Position numbers and translations under genes: made by a program | Shown here: one piece after another, positions 20,320-29,195 of the stretch | Numbering within the stretch: the stretch's first letter is position 1 | Layout of the letters: each line of letters starts with the position of its first letter | Assembly: GCA_902524945.1 (NCBI GenBank) | Contig: CABZFF010000001.1 | Location: forward strand, 1 to 64,000 | Length of the DNA: 64,000 nucleotides | From: an uncultured Pelagibacteraceae bacterium | Lineage (GTDB): Bacteria; Pseudomonadota; Alphaproteobacteria; Pelagibacterales; Pelagibacteraceae | Direction of reading: 5' to 3' | The notes under the pieces: model-generated | The model's database searches: none | What the model saw: only the letters and a program-made list of their open reading frames with translations | What the model was told of the DNA's origin: nothing

Positions 20320-21616
20320 TGTTAGGTCTGCCAACTGAATAGTATTTAATCTTATTTTTTTTCATTTCTTCAGCAGAATAAAGGTTTCTTAAATCATAAA
20401 CTTTAAATTTATTATTTTTTACAATATTTTTGAAATCTATTGATTTAAATTCATCCCACTCAGTGAGTAGAACTACTAAATCTGTATCACTACAATTAGA
20501 TTTTATATTATTTCTGTAATTACAGTTTTTGATTTTTTTGAACTCATTTTTTTCTCCAGATGGGTCATAATATCTAACTTTAGCGCCTTTTTTACATAGA
20601 TAAGGTATCATTTTAAGGCTAGAGGAGTCCCTCATATCGTCAGTGTTTGGTTTAAATGTAACACCTAAAAAAGAAATCTTTTTATTTTTTAAATTTGATC
20701 CTAAAATTTTATGAACTCTTTTTGTGAGTAAATTTACTCTCTCTTGATTAGATTTAATAACTGATTTTACAACTGATAAATTTATTTTGTATTTCTCTGC
20801 TGCTGATACAAGACCTTTGGTATCTTTTGGAAAACATGATCCGCCATAAGCTGGGCCAGCACGTAGAAACCTTCCGCCTATCCTGCTGTCAGAACCCATT
20901 CCTAATGAAATATCCTCAATATATACGCCAGACTTTTCACACAAATTAGCAAGCTCATTAATAAAAGTAATTTTAGTTGCAAGAAAAGCATTTGATGCAT
21001 ACTTTATTAATTCAGCTCCTCTTCTTGAAGTAGTAAAAAATTTTGAGCCCTTGTTAGTTAATGGTGCATAAAGTTTTTTCATGATATTAAAAGGTTTTTT
21101 TTCGTTAGATCCAATTACAATTCTATCTGGATATCTGAAATCTCGTATTGCTTCACCTTCTCGTAAAAATTCAGGATTAGATATTACTGTAAAAAGTTTT
21201 TTTTTTCTTTTTACAATTTTTTCAATCTCATCGCCTGTTCCTACTGGTACAGTAGATTTTGTTACAATAATTTTTTTTCTTTTTGAATATTTGTATATTT
21301 CTTTTGTACATTTATAAACAAAAGATAAATCAACTTTAATTGACCCTTTTCTTGAAGGGGTTCCCACACATATAAAAATTATATCTGAGGAACTTATGGC
21401 TCTATTAATATTTGTAGTAAATGAAAGACGCTTAGCTGTAAAATTTTTTTTAATTAATTCATCTAATCCTGGTTCGTAGATTGGAGAAATTCCAGAGTTA
21501 AGTTTATCTATTTTATTTTTATCTTTATCAACACAAACAACCTGATTTCCTATGTCAGCAAAGCAAACTCCACTTACTAAACCAACATAACCAGTTCCTA
21601 TCATACATAATTTCAT
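20312..21616 (-). CDS. ugd: UDP-glucose 6-dehydrogenase
   Basis: It oxidises UDP-glucose twice to UDP-glucuronate, a precursor of acidic surface sugars. The 434-aa product has an N-terminal Rossmann motif 'MIGTGYVGLVSGVCFADIGNQVVCVDKD', the 'VTKSTVPVGTGD' and 'NPEFLREGEAI' segments, and the catalytic cysteine in 'GGSCFPKDTKGL'. 'GVTFKPNTDDMRDSSSL' marks the C-terminal UDP-binding domain. The start abuts the galU stop, so one operon makes UDP-glucose and then UDP-glucuronate. Confidence 0.95.
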   Translation of the reverse strand: MKLCMIGTGYVGLVSGVCFADIGNQVVCVDKDKNKIDKLNSGISPIYEPGLDELIKKNFTAKRLSFTTNINRAISSSDIIFICVGTPSRKGSIKVDLSFVYKCTKEIYKYSKRKKIIVTKSTVPVGTGDEIEKIVKRKKKLFTVISNPEFLREGEAIRDFRYPDRIVIGSNEKKPFNIMKKLYAPLTNKGSKFFTTSRRGAELIKYASNAFLATKITFINELANLCEKSGVYIEDISLGMGSDSRIGGRFLRAGPAYGGSCFPKDTKGLVSAAEKYKINLSVVKSVIKSNQERVNLLTKRVHKILGSNLKNKKISFLGVTFKPNTDDMRDSSSLKMIPYLCKKGAKVRYYDPSGEKNEFKKIKNCNYRNNIKSNCSDTDLVVLLTEWDEFKSIDFKNIVKNNKFKVYDLRNLYSAEEMKKNKIKYYSVGRPNTN

Positions 21617-22432
21617 TTATTTCCTCTTAGATATTTGAATCCCTGAATTAATATACCCACTTAAAGTTCCACAATCTAAATATTTACCCGTAAAAATATT
21701 TCCATAAAATTTATTTCCTTTTTTAATTAAGCTTCTAATTGCGTCAGTAATATGTATTTCTCCACCTTGACCAGGTTTTAATTTTTTAATTTCTCCGAAA
21801 ATTTTTGTTGGTAATATATATCTACCGATAATTGCAAAATTTGATGGCGCTTTTTTGATACTAGGTTTCTCTATGACGTCTTTAATTTGAAAATATCTTT
21901 TTTTTTTATTTTTAATTGATAAGATTCCCCATCTTGATACTGTTTTTCTTTCTACTCTTTTAGCGGCAATTATAGATCCATTAGTTTTTTTATGTAATTG
22001 TATCATTTCTTTAGAACAATTATTTCTTATGATTAAGTCATCAGGTAAAAGCATCAAAAAGTATTTGTTTTTTATATATTTCTGACATTTTAAAACTGCA
22101 TCGCCTGTACCTTTTGGTTTATTCTGATAAACAAATTTTATCATTTTTTGATATCTTTTTATTTTTTTGAACTCTTCAGTAAGTCTTTTATCTTTTTTCA
22201 CTTTTATTATCTTTTTATAAAAATTATCATTAAAAAAATATTTTTTTATTGATAGTTTTTTTTTTGAAATTATAAATATGAATTCCTTTACACCTGCATC
22301 AATACATTCTTCTAATATATATTGTAAATTTGGTTTACCATTGATGGGCATTAACTCTTTTGGCACTACACTTGTCAAAGGTAGCATTCTTGTCCCTAAT
22401 CCTGCTAATGGAATAATGGCTTGTTTTATCAT
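21617..22432 (-). CDS. galU: UTP--glucose-1-phosphate uridylyltransferase
   Basis: GalU makes UDP-glucose from UTP and glucose-1-phosphate. The nucleotide-binding N-terminus reads 'AIIPLAGLGTRMLPLTSVVPKELMPI', with the product-site motif 'LLPDDLI' and 'IGRYILPTKIF...PGQGGEIHITDAI'. At 271 aa it is slightly shorter than E. coli GalU (302 aa). First gene of galU-ugd, divergent from panC across only 38 nt, which contains AT-rich -10-like sequence for both directions. Confidence 0.94.
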   Translation of the reverse strand: MIKQAIIPLAGLGTRMLPLTSVVPKELMPINGKPNLQYILEECIDAGVKEFIFIISKKKLSIKKYFFNDNFYKKIIKVKKDKRLTEEFKKIKRYQKMIKFVYQNKPKGTGDAVLKCQKYIKNKYFLMLLPDDLIIRNNCSKEMIQLHKKTNGSIIAAKRVERKTVSRWGILSIKNKKKRYFQIKDVIEKPSIKKAPSNFAIIGRYILPTKIFGEIKKLKPGQGGEIHITDAIRSLIKKGNKFYGNIFTGKYLDCGTLSGYINSGIQISKRK

Positions 22433-22470
22433 ATGATTCTTATAATAGTTATTATCATTGCTTTATAGAA

Positions 22471-23286
22471 ATGAAAATATTTAAAGATAAACATATACTT
22501 CAGAAAGAGATTTCAAAAACTAAAGGGATATCATTTGTACCTACCATGGGTGGGTTGCATAAAGGGCATATTTCATTGATCAAACAATCTAAAAAATCTA
22601 AGTTAAAAACTTTAGTCTCTATTTTTGTGAATCCTAAACAATTCAGTAAAAAAAGTGATTATAGGTCTTATCCAAGAAGTACAAAAAAAGATTTAAAAAA
22701 GCTAAAAAATTTGAAAGTTGATTATTTGTATATTCCAACGTTTAAAGACATTTATGGATTTAAACCAAAGGAAAAGATTTTCTTAGATAAAATTTCAAAG
22801 AAATTATGTGGTAGATTCAGAAGAGGTCATTTTGAAGGTGTTTTAAATGTAGTAAATCGATTTTTAGAAATAATAAAACCTAAATATGTCTATTTAGGAA
22901 AAAAGGATTATCAGCAATTGTATCTTATAAAAAAACATATAGAAAAAAGAAAGATTAAATCTAAGATAATTGAGTGTAAAACTATAAGAGAAAATAATGG
23001 TGTAGCTCTCTCAACTAGAAATTCAAACCTTAATGACAATCAAATGAAGATTGCGTCTAAAATTTATTATTATTTATATAACTTAAAAAAAAGAATAAAA
23101 AAAAATTACAATTTATTTAATCCCAATAGAATACAAAAGGATTTAAGAGATTTAGGAGCTCGTAAAATAGATTATTTAGAAAATTATAATATTGAAAATT
23201 TTAAAAAAATTAATATGCAAAATAAAAAATTCAACATATTTATTGCCTATTATATTAAAAACACAAGATTAATTGATAATATCTAA
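22471..23286 (+). CDS. panC: Pantothenate synthetase (pantoate--beta-alanine ligase)
   Basis: PanC condenses pantoate with beta-alanine using ATP. The nucleotidyl-transferase motif is 'FVPTMGGLHKGHISLIKQS' (HxGH), followed by 'SIFVNPKQF', 'FEGVLNVVNRFLEIIKPKYVYLGKKDYQQLYLI' and 'GVALSTRNSNL' (KMSKS-like loop). The usual 'TMGALH' is 'TMGGLH', a mild change. The protein is lysine-rich, typical of AT-driven codon use here. The 3' end overlaps mgtE by 4 nt (convergent). Confidence 0.93.
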   Translation: MKIFKDKHILQKEISKTKGISFVPTMGGLHKGHISLIKQSKKSKLKTLVSIFVNPKQFSKKSDYRSYPRSTKKDLKKLKNLKVDYLYIPTFKDIYGFKPKEKIFLDKISKKLCGRFRRGHFEGVLNVVNRFLEIIKPKYVYLGKKDYQQLYLIKKHIEKRKIKSKIIECKTIRENNGVALSTRNSNLNDNQMKIASKIYYYLYNLKKRIKKNYNLFNPNRIQKDLRDLGARKIDYLENYNIENFKKINMQNKKFNIFIAYYIKNTRLIDNI

Positions 23287-24662
23287 TTTAAAAAATAAAA
23301 AGATCCTAAACCTAGAAAAGAAAGAAATCCAATAACATCTGTGATTGTTGTTACGAAAACACTTGAAGCTAAAGCAGGATCGATATTTAATTTTTTTAAT
23401 GATACTGGGACTAAAATACCAAACAATCCTGCAACAATCATATTCAAGACCATTGAAATACCAATCAATAATGAAAGGTTAAATTCTTTAAACCATAATT
23501 GAACTATTATTGCTGTTATTATTGCAAAAATAATTCCATTTAAAATACCTATCAGAAATTCTTTTCCAACTACTCTATTGAAGTTGCTTTTTGATAATTC
23601 TTTTGTAGCTATTGCTCGAATAGTAACTGCTAAGGTTTGCATTCCAGCATTACCCCCCATTGAAGCAACTATTGGCATAAGAAAAGCTAGAGCTACCATT
23701 TGTTCAATTGAAGCCCCAAAGAAGCTTATAACCCAAGTGGCAAGCAAAGCTGTAAATAAATTTAATAATAACCAATTAAATCTTCTTTTTGTTTTTAACA
23801 TAACGCTATCGGTGATTTCTTCATCACCAACACCCGCTAAACGTAAGGCATCTTCTTCTGCTTCTTCTTGGACAACGGTTACCACATCGTCAGCTGTAAT
23901 CATGCCAACTAATTTATTTTCTTTATTAACTACTCCTGCAGAGACTAAGTTATAATTTTCAAAAGTAAGACCAACTTCCTCTTTATCCATATTAACTGAA
24001 ATTAAAACTGGCATTTCCCTCATTATAGAGTTCATTTTTAAATCTCTAGATGTTCTTAGTACTCTTGATGAAGGAACAGTTCCAATTGGTTTAAAGTCTT
24101 TATCTACGATAAATATCTCTAAGAATTCCTCCGGTAAATCTTTGTTTTCTCTCAAATAATCTATAGTTTGTCCAACAGTCCAGTTACTTGGTACTGCTGT
24201 AAATTCTCTTTGCATTATTCTTGCTGCAGAATCTTCTGGGTAACTTAATCCTTCTTGTAATAAAAATTTATCTTTTGGTGGAAGTTTTTCTAAAACTTTT
24301 TCTTTTACTTCCTTTGATAAGTTCTCAAGAATTTTGATAGCATTATCAGACTCTAATCGTTTTATTATCTTAATAAGAGACTCTATAGAAAGTAATTGTA
24401 AAACTTCACTTTGGATTGACTCGTTTAATTCAATAAAAATTTCTGGATCAATATTAAACGACTCAATTTCGATTAATTTATTTCTTATATCAGGATTTAA
24501 ATTTTCAATTAAATTAGCAATATCAGCTTCATGTAAATCTTTTAGGGTTTGATTTATAAATTGAACATTTCTACTCTCAATATTTTGAGTGAAAGTACTG
24601 ATAAATTCTTTATTAAAATCCAAATTGACTTTTTTTGTCTCTCCTGATTTTGGTAAATTCAT
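23283..24662 (-). CDS. mgtE: Magnesium transporter MgtE
   Basis: The 459-aa Mg2+ channel has an N-terminal MgtE superhelical domain of short repeats (about residues 1-130), a pair of CBS domains that sense Mg2+ ('AARIMQREFTAVPSNWTVGQTIDYL', 'GMITADDVVTVVQEEAEEDALRLAGV'), then five membrane segments containing the pore motif 'PIVASMGGNAGMQTLAVTIRAIA'. No Mg2+-responsive leader fits in the 60-nt upstream gap. Divergent from lipB. Confidence 0.94.
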   Translation of the reverse strand: MNLPKSGETKKVNLDFNKEFISTFTQNIESRNVQFINQTLKDLHEADIANLIENLNPDIRNKLIEIESFNIDPEIFIELNESIQSEVLQLLSIESLIKIIKRLESDNAIKILENLSKEVKEKVLEKLPPKDKFLLQEGLSYPEDSAARIMQREFTAVPSNWTVGQTIDYLRENKDLPEEFLEIFIVDKDFKPIGTVPSSRVLRTSRDLKMNSIMREMPVLISVNMDKEEVGLTFENYNLVSAGVVNKENKLVGMITADDVVTVVQEEAEEDALRLAGVGDEEITDSVMLKTKRRFNWLLLNLFTALLATWVISFFGASIEQMVALAFLMPIVASMGGNAGMQTLAVTIRAIATKELSKSNFNRVVGKEFLIGILNGIIFAIITAIIVQLWFKEFNLSLLIGISMVLNMIVAGLFGILVPVSLKKLNIDPALASSVFVTTITDVIGFLSFLGLGSFYFLN

Positions 24663-24685
24663 AAATGCCTCTTTAAGTTTTTTTG

Positions 24686-24698
24686 AGACTATTAGTCT
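24686..24698. promoter_or_regulatory. Perfect palindrome AGACTA-T-TAGTCT in the mgtE/lipB divergent region
   Basis: A 13-bp perfect inverted repeat immediately precedes TATAAAAT on the plus strand, within the 60-nt region between two divergent starts. The position suits an operator or a symmetric promoter element. No known regulator consensus is recognised. Confidence 0.3.
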
Positions 24699-24722
24699 AT
24701 AAAATGATAAAATTCAAATTAA

Positions 24723-25334
24723 ATGAGTATAGAAATTAAAATCAGCAAAAAACATATACCCTATAAAATAGCAATGCGTTATCTCAATAAAAGAGTAGAG
24801 GAGGTAAAAAAAGGGACCAATAGAGAATTATTATGGATCCTAGAACACCCCACTACTTATACTGCCGGGGTGAGTTATAACAAAAAAGAGATAATAGATA
24901 AAAAAATTAAAATAATTAAATCAAATAGAGGTGGCAAAATTACATTGCATAACCCTGGGCAAAAAATTATTTATTTTGTCATCAATTTGAATAATAGAAA
25001 AAAGGACATTAGAAAATTAATAAATTCAATAGAAGAAAGTATAATACAATTTTTAAAAAGTTATAAAATTCAATCCAAAAAAGACAAGAAAAATATTGGA
25101 ATATGGGTTAAAGATAAAAAAATTGCAGCAATAGGCATTAGAGTATCTAGATGGGTTGCGTATCATGGTTGTTCAATAAATATTTCAAATAATTTAAATC
25201 AGTATTTAAAAATTATTCCTTGTGGTTTAGATAATAAAAAGGTTACTTCGATATTAAAATTAATTTCAGTTAAACCTAAGAAATTTGAGAATGATTTAGC
25301 AAAAATTTTTATAAAAAATATTAATAATATTTAA
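24723..25334 (+). CDS. lipB: Octanoyl-[ACP]:protein N-octanoyltransferase LipB
   Basis: LipB transfers octanoate from ACP to lipoyl domains of dehydrogenase complexes and GcvH. The 203-aa protein shows 'LLWILEHPTTYTAG', the signature 'NRGGKITLHNPGQKIIYFVINL' and the catalytic Cys/Lys pair: 'KIAAIGIRVSRWVAYHGCSINIS' and 'IIPCGLDNKKVTSI'. Normal length for the family. The last 4 nt overlap the convergent pseudouridine synthase. Confidence 0.94.
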   Translation: MSIEIKISKKHIPYKIAMRYLNKRVEEVKKGTNRELLWILEHPTTYTAGVSYNKKEIIDKKIKIIKSNRGGKITLHNPGQKIIYFVINLNNRKKDIRKLINSIEESIIQFLKSYKIQSKKDKKNIGIWVKDKKIAAIGIRVSRWVAYHGCSINISNNLNQYLKIIPCGLDNKKVTSILKLISVKPKKFENDLAKIFIKNINNI

Positions 25335-26230
25335 ATATTTTTGTTTAGAAAATCCTCAAATAGTTTGGGATATTTTGCTTTAAAATTATATTGAATTTTG
25401 TTAATCATAAATTTTATTTTATATGCATGTAACATAAGGTTTTTTGTTTTTATTCTTTTACTATTATTTAAAAAATATTTGTCGTCTCCAATTATTGGAC
25501 TTCCAATTTTAAGTAATTGTTTTCTTAACTGATGTTTTCTACCAGTAATTGGATTTAATTCCAAATATGAATATCCCTCATTCGACTTAATAATTTTAAT
25601 ATTTGATACAGCCTTTTGGAAAATTTTTTTATTATTTTCGTAATAAATTAAATCATCTTTCATCACTTTTATAAATTTATCAACTTTTCCGTACACTATC
25701 GCTAAATAAGTTTTATGAATTTTTCTTATTCTAAAAAGTGAAGTAAACAATTGAGCATATTTTCTATTTTTTGCAATAATCAGAACTCCAGATGTCTCCT
25801 TATCTAATCTATGTACAATGAAAGGTTTTGAATTTTCAAAGTATTTTGAATTCTTCAATATATCTATAATGTTTTTAAATGATTTTGTACCTGATTGAAC
25901 TGGAATACCAGCTGGTTTATTAATAATTATAAAATTTTCATTATCCTCTATCACGTAATCATCATAGGTACCAACTTCTTTTTTTTTTGGTATGTATTTG
26001 ATCCTTTCTTTTTTGCCTACTGGTTTTAATTTAGAAATATCATAAACCTCAATCAAATCACCTTTCTGAAGTCTATAGGATGATTTTGTTTTTTTTTTAT
26101 TAACTTTAACTTTATTTTGCCTTAGTAATTTTTCTAATAAAGAGTGCGGTAAGTTTATTATTTCATTTTTAAACCATTTATCTAGACGTGAGTAATTATA
26201 ATCATCATCTATAGTATATGATTTAGACAT
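25331..26230 (-). CDS. rluC: RluC/RluD-family 23S rRNA pseudouridine synthase
   Basis: The 299-aa enzyme isomerises specific uridines in 23S rRNA. An S4 RNA-binding domain occupies residues 1-60 ('SRLDKWFKNEIINLPHSLLEKLLRQNKVKVNKKK'). The catalytic core has 'INKPAGIPVQSGT' and the family signature 'VHRLDKETSGVLIIAKN' with the catalytic Asp, then 'LELNPITGRKHQLRKQLLKIGSPIIGDDKY'. RluC is likelier than RluD from overall shape, but site specificity is not proven. It follows rplQ by 11 nt and may be read from the ribosomal block. Confidence 0.85.
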   Translation of the reverse strand: MSKSYTIDDDYNYSRLDKWFKNEIINLPHSLLEKLLRQNKVKVNKKKTKSSYRLQKGDLIEVYDISKLKPVGKKERIKYIPKKKEVGTYDDYVIEDNENFIIINKPAGIPVQSGTKSFKNIIDILKNSKYFENSKPFIVHRLDKETSGVLIIAKNRKYAQLFTSLFRIRKIHKTYLAIVYGKVDKFIKVMKDDLIYYENNKKIFQKAVSNIKIIKSNEGYSYLELNPITGRKHQLRKQLLKIGSPIIGDDKYFLNNSKRIKTKNLMLHAYKIKFMINKIQYNFKAKYPKLFEDFLNKNI

Positions 26231-26241
26231 GAAAGCTTAGT

Positions 26242-26691
26242 TTATTTACTTGCTACTTTTGTCTCTAGTTGAGCTTCTTTTTTTTTATCTTTTGTTTCAG
26301 TTTTTTTTGGCTTATCAACTTTTTTAGCCTCAGGATTTCGATCAACTAATTCAATCACAGCCATTGGTGCGTCGTCACCTGTTCTAAAGCCAGCTTTTAA
26401 TACTCTTGAATATCCACCTTTTCTTGAGCTATATCTTTTAGACAGTTCGTTGAACACTTTTGTGACAGATTTTTTATCTTGAAGTTTTGAAAATAGTTTT
26501 TTTTTATTACTTAAATCATTTTTTTTTCCAATCGTAATTACTTTATCAATTTGAGGTTTCAATTCTTTAGCTTTAGGCAAAGTAGTTATAATCTGCTCAT
26601 ACTTTATTAACGAATTAAGCATATTTTTAAATAATGCTTTTCTGTGTTCGCTTGTTTTATTTAACTTTCTGTATCCTAAAGAATGTCTCAT
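26242..26691 (-). CDS. rplQ: 50S ribosomal protein L17
   Basis: L17 binds 23S rRNA near the exit tunnel. '[46 protein letters not shown]' is the universal L17 start, and '[26 protein letters not shown]' the conserved core end. A lysine-rich tail (residues 126-149) extends beyond the E. coli length (127 aa). Last ribosomal gene of the block; its start overlaps the rpoA stop by 1 nt. Confidence 0.97.
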   Translation of the reverse strand: MRHSLGYRKLNKTSEHRKALFKNMLNSLIKYEQIITTLPKAKELKPQIDKVITIGKKNDLSNKKKLFSKLQDKKSVTKVFNELSKRYSSRKGGYSRVLKAGFRTGDDAPMAVIELVDRNPEAKKVDKPKKTETKDKKKEAQLETKVASK

Positions 26692-27725
26692 TAGAAATTA
26701 TTTTCCTCAAGTTTTTTAGACAACTCAGCAATGTTATCAGGGGGCCAATTTGGAACTTCCATTCCTAAATATAAAGACATTGTATTAAGAACCTCTTTAA
26801 TTTCATTCAGAGATTTACGACCAAAGTTTGGAGTCCTTAGCATTTCTGGTTCTGTTTTTTGAACAAGATCTCCAATATAAATAATATTATCATTTTTTAA
26901 ACAATTCATAGATCTGACTGATAATTCTAATTCCTCTACTCTTTTTAGTAAATTTCTATTAAATTCAGGTTCTGACGATTTTACTTCTTTTACTGCTTCT
27001 TGAGGATCTTCAAAGTTAACAAACATTGAAAGTTGATCTTGAAAAATTCTAGCTGCATAAGCTATAGCATCCTCCGCATCAACTGTACCATTTGTTTCGA
27101 CCGTCATGATTAATTTATCGTAATCTAATGCACTTCCGGCTCTTGTGTTTTCAACTGAAAAAGAAACTTTTTTCACAGGACTAAAAAGAGAGTCAATTGA
27201 AATTAAACCTAAAGGACTATCCTCAGATTTATTCTTAGGTGCTTGAACATATCCTTTTCCTGTACTCACCATAAGCTCCATGTGAAAATTTGTTTTTTCG
27301 TCCAAGTTACATATTGTTTGGTCTGGATTTAAGATTTCAATTTCAGGAACTAAAGTTATATCTTTAGCCTTTACTTCTTTAGGGCCTTTGATGTCTAGAA
27401 TAATTTTTTTTGCGTTTGAGGAAGATGACTTAATAGCTAGATTTTTTACATTTAATACAATATCTGTGACATCTTCACGAACTCCTTTTATCGATGAAAA
27501 TTCGTGTAAAACTCCATCAATTTGTAACGAAGTTACTGCTGCACCTTGAATTGATGATAGTAAAATTCTTCTCAAAGAGTTTCCTATAGTTTGACCAAAA
27601 CCTTTTTCTAAAGGTTCCGCAATTACTTTTGCTATTGTTTTGTCTTCATTACTAGAAATTTCTAGCTTATTTGGTTTTATTAAACCTTTCCAATTTTTAT
27701 CAATTATTGTTGATGTTGATTGCAT
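26691..27725 (-). CDS. rpoA: RNA polymerase alpha subunit
   Basis: Alpha dimerises to nucleate polymerase assembly; its C-terminal domain contacts UP elements and activators. The N-terminal domain shows '[43 protein letters not shown]', and the C-terminal domain has the helix-hairpin-helix 'NYxIG-like' region '[30 protein letters not shown]'. Length (344 aa) is typical for alphaproteobacteria. It starts 1 nt after rpsK in the rpsM-rpsK-rpoA-rplQ alpha operon. Confidence 0.98.
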   Translation of the reverse strand: MQSTSTIIDKNWKGLIKPNKLEISSNEDKTIAKVIAEPLEKGFGQTIGNSLRRILLSSIQGAAVTSLQIDGVLHEFSSIKGVREDVTDIVLNVKNLAIKSSSSNAKKIILDIKGPKEVKAKDITLVPEIEILNPDQTICNLDEKTNFHMELMVSTGKGYVQAPKNKSEDSPLGLISIDSLFSPVKKVSFSVENTRAGSALDYDKLIMTVETNGTVDAEDAIAYAARIFQDQLSMFVNFEDPQEAVKEVKSSEPEFNRNLLKRVEELELSVRSMNCLKNDNIIYIGDLVQKTEPEMLRTPNFGRKSLNEIKEVLNTMSLYLGMEVPNWPPDNIAELSKKLEENNF

Positions 27726-28172
27726 TTATACTCTCCTTCTTTTTGGTGGTCTCGCTCCATTATGAGGCATTGGCGTTGTATCTTTTATTGAAATAATCTT
27801 GAAACCTCTAGATTGTAGTGATCTTAACGCTGTTTCGCGTCCAGAGCCTGGGCCTTTTACTTCTACTGTTAGTGTTCTCAAGCCTTGCTCATAAGCTTTT
27901 GCACCAGCGTCATCGGCAGCTACTTGTGCTGCATAAGGGGTAGATTTTCTAGAACCTTTAAAACCTTTTGCTCCTGCAGAGGACCATGAAACTACATTTC
28001 CACTTTCATCTGCAATTGAAATAATTGTATTATTAAATGTAGAATATACGTAAGCTATACCTGCGCTTATATTTTTCAAAACTTTTTTCTTTTTTTTAAA
28101 TGAACTTACTTTTTTTTGATCGGTTTTTTTTTCTACGCCTTTTTTTTCAATTTTTTCTTTTTCTTTATTCAT
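27726..28172 (-). CDS. rpsK: 30S ribosomal protein S11
   Basis: S11 sits on the 30S platform beside the mRNA exit. The conserved core is '[46 protein letters not shown]' through '[15 protein letters not shown]'. The first 35 or so residues are an unusually lysine-rich extension ([16 protein letters not shown]...) encoded by A tracts, making the protein about 20 aa longer than E. coli S11. Confidence 0.97.
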   Translation of the reverse strand: MNKEKEKIEKKGVEKKTDQKKVSSFKKKKKVLKNISAGIAYVYSTFNNTIISIADESGNVVSWSSAGAKGFKGSRKSTPYAAQVAADDAGAKAYEQGLRTLTVEVKGPGSGRETALRSLQSRGFKIISIKDTTPMPHNGARPPKRRRV

Positions 28173-28178
28173 ATATAA

Positions 28179-28562
28179 CTATTTTTTAAGTGGTGTTAAT
28201 TTTTTTCCAGCTATTGCAATTGCTTTCCCTTTTCTTGTCCTTGCATTACATTGAGTTCTTTGCCCTCTAACTGGTAATTTCTTTTTATGCCTAGAACCTT
28301 TGTAGCAAGCTAAATCAACTAATCTCTTTATGTTAACTGAAACTTCTCTTCTTAAATCACCTTCTACTTTATGATTGGTATCGATATATTCCCTGATTTT
28401 CAAAACTTGTTCTTCTGATAACTCATTAACTCTTTTTGAGGCTGGAATGTCTAATTTTTCACATATTTTTTTTGAAGAATATAGACCTATTCCGTGGATA
28501 TAGGTTAAAGCAATGCTTACGACTTTGTTCTGTGGAATATTAATTCCTGCTATACGAGCCAT
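28179..28562 (-). CDS. rpsM: 30S ribosomal protein S13
   Basis: S13 is a 30S head protein that contacts the P-site tRNA and bridges to 50S. '[39 protein letters not shown]' and the arginine-rich C-terminus '[21 protein letters not shown]' are typical. It is separated from adk by a 53-nt gap that carries a promoter-like sequence, so the alpha operon can probably start here independently. Confidence 0.97.
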   Translation of the reverse strand: MARIAGINIPQNKVVSIALTYIHGIGLYSSKKICEKLDIPASKRVNELSEEQVLKIREYIDTNHKVEGDLRREVSVNIKRLVDLACYKGSRHKKKLPVRGQRTQCNARTRKGKAIAIAGKKLTPLKK

Positions 28563-28591
28563 ATATAAATTGAGTTTAAGTTTCCTGGGTA

Positions 28592-28619
28592 TTTATATTG
28601 TGTAATCATTTAAAGTCAA
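28592..28619 (-). promoter_or_regulatory. Predicted promoter for the rpsM-rpsK-rpoA-rplQ operon
   Basis: Minus-strand TTGACT (28619-28614), a 16-nt spacer, then TATAAA (28597-28592), about 30 nt before the rpsM ATG. The -35 element overlaps the adk stop codon. It has the same TTGACT core as the umuD and thiV promoters in this window. Confidence 0.5.
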
Positions 28620-29188
28620 CCCTTGATACCTTCAATTAAACCGCTAATTTCAGTATTAATTTCAGATATACCTGCTTCACCGTTTATAACTCTCAACAAA
28701 TTTGATTGTCTATAATAATTAATAACTGGTTCAGATGATTTTTCATAAGTTTTATATCTCTTTATTGCTATATCCTCATTATCATCTGCTCTACTTTCTT
28801 TTATTTTTCTCTCTAAAATTCTCTTTTTAACAGTTTCTAAACTTACAGATAATTTTAAAACAATATCAATTTTTTGATTATATTTTTTTAAAATTGAATC
28901 TAAGTTTTCCGCTTGAATTAAAGATCTTGGATAACCATCAAAAATAATATTATGTTTATAATTTTTATTAGAAACAAATTTTTCTATCAAATTACCAACG
29001 ATATTATCTGAAACCAGTTCTCCTGAATTAATTATGTTTGAAATTTCAGAACCTAATTCAGTTTTATCTTTAATTTCTTTCCGTAATAAATCTCCTGTAG
29101 ATAGTTGATAGAGATTATATTTATCTACTATAAATTTTGATTGTGTTCCTTTACCAGCCCCAGGTGGTCCAAAAATGACTATATTCAT
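28616..29188 (-). CDS. adk: Adenylate kinase
   Basis: Adk interconverts AMP, ADP and ATP. The P-loop is 'MNIVIFGPPGAGKGTQSKFI', followed by 'YQLSTGDLLRKEI' (AMP site), 'IIFDGYPRSLIQAENLD' and the short-lid form 'RILERKIKESRADDNEDIAIKRYKTYEKSSEPVINYY'. At 190 aa it is the short bacterial type without the zinc lid. Placement between secY and rpsM is the usual alphaproteobacterial arrangement. Confidence 0.97.
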   Translation of the reverse strand: MNIVIFGPPGAGKGTQSKFIVDKYNLYQLSTGDLLRKEIKDKTELGSEISNIINSGELVSDNIVGNLIEKFVSNKNYKHNIIFDGYPRSLIQAENLDSILKKYNQKIDIVLKLSVSLETVKKRILERKIKESRADDNEDIAIKRYKTYEKSSEPVINYYRQSNLLRVINGEAGISEINTEISGLIEGIKG

Positions 29189-29195
29189 TTAGTAA

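Noticed and set aside
22433-22470. Regulatory hairpin ATAATA-GT-TATTAT between galU and panC
   Set aside because: A 2-nt loop and A/T-only arms are expected by chance in such AT-rich DNA.
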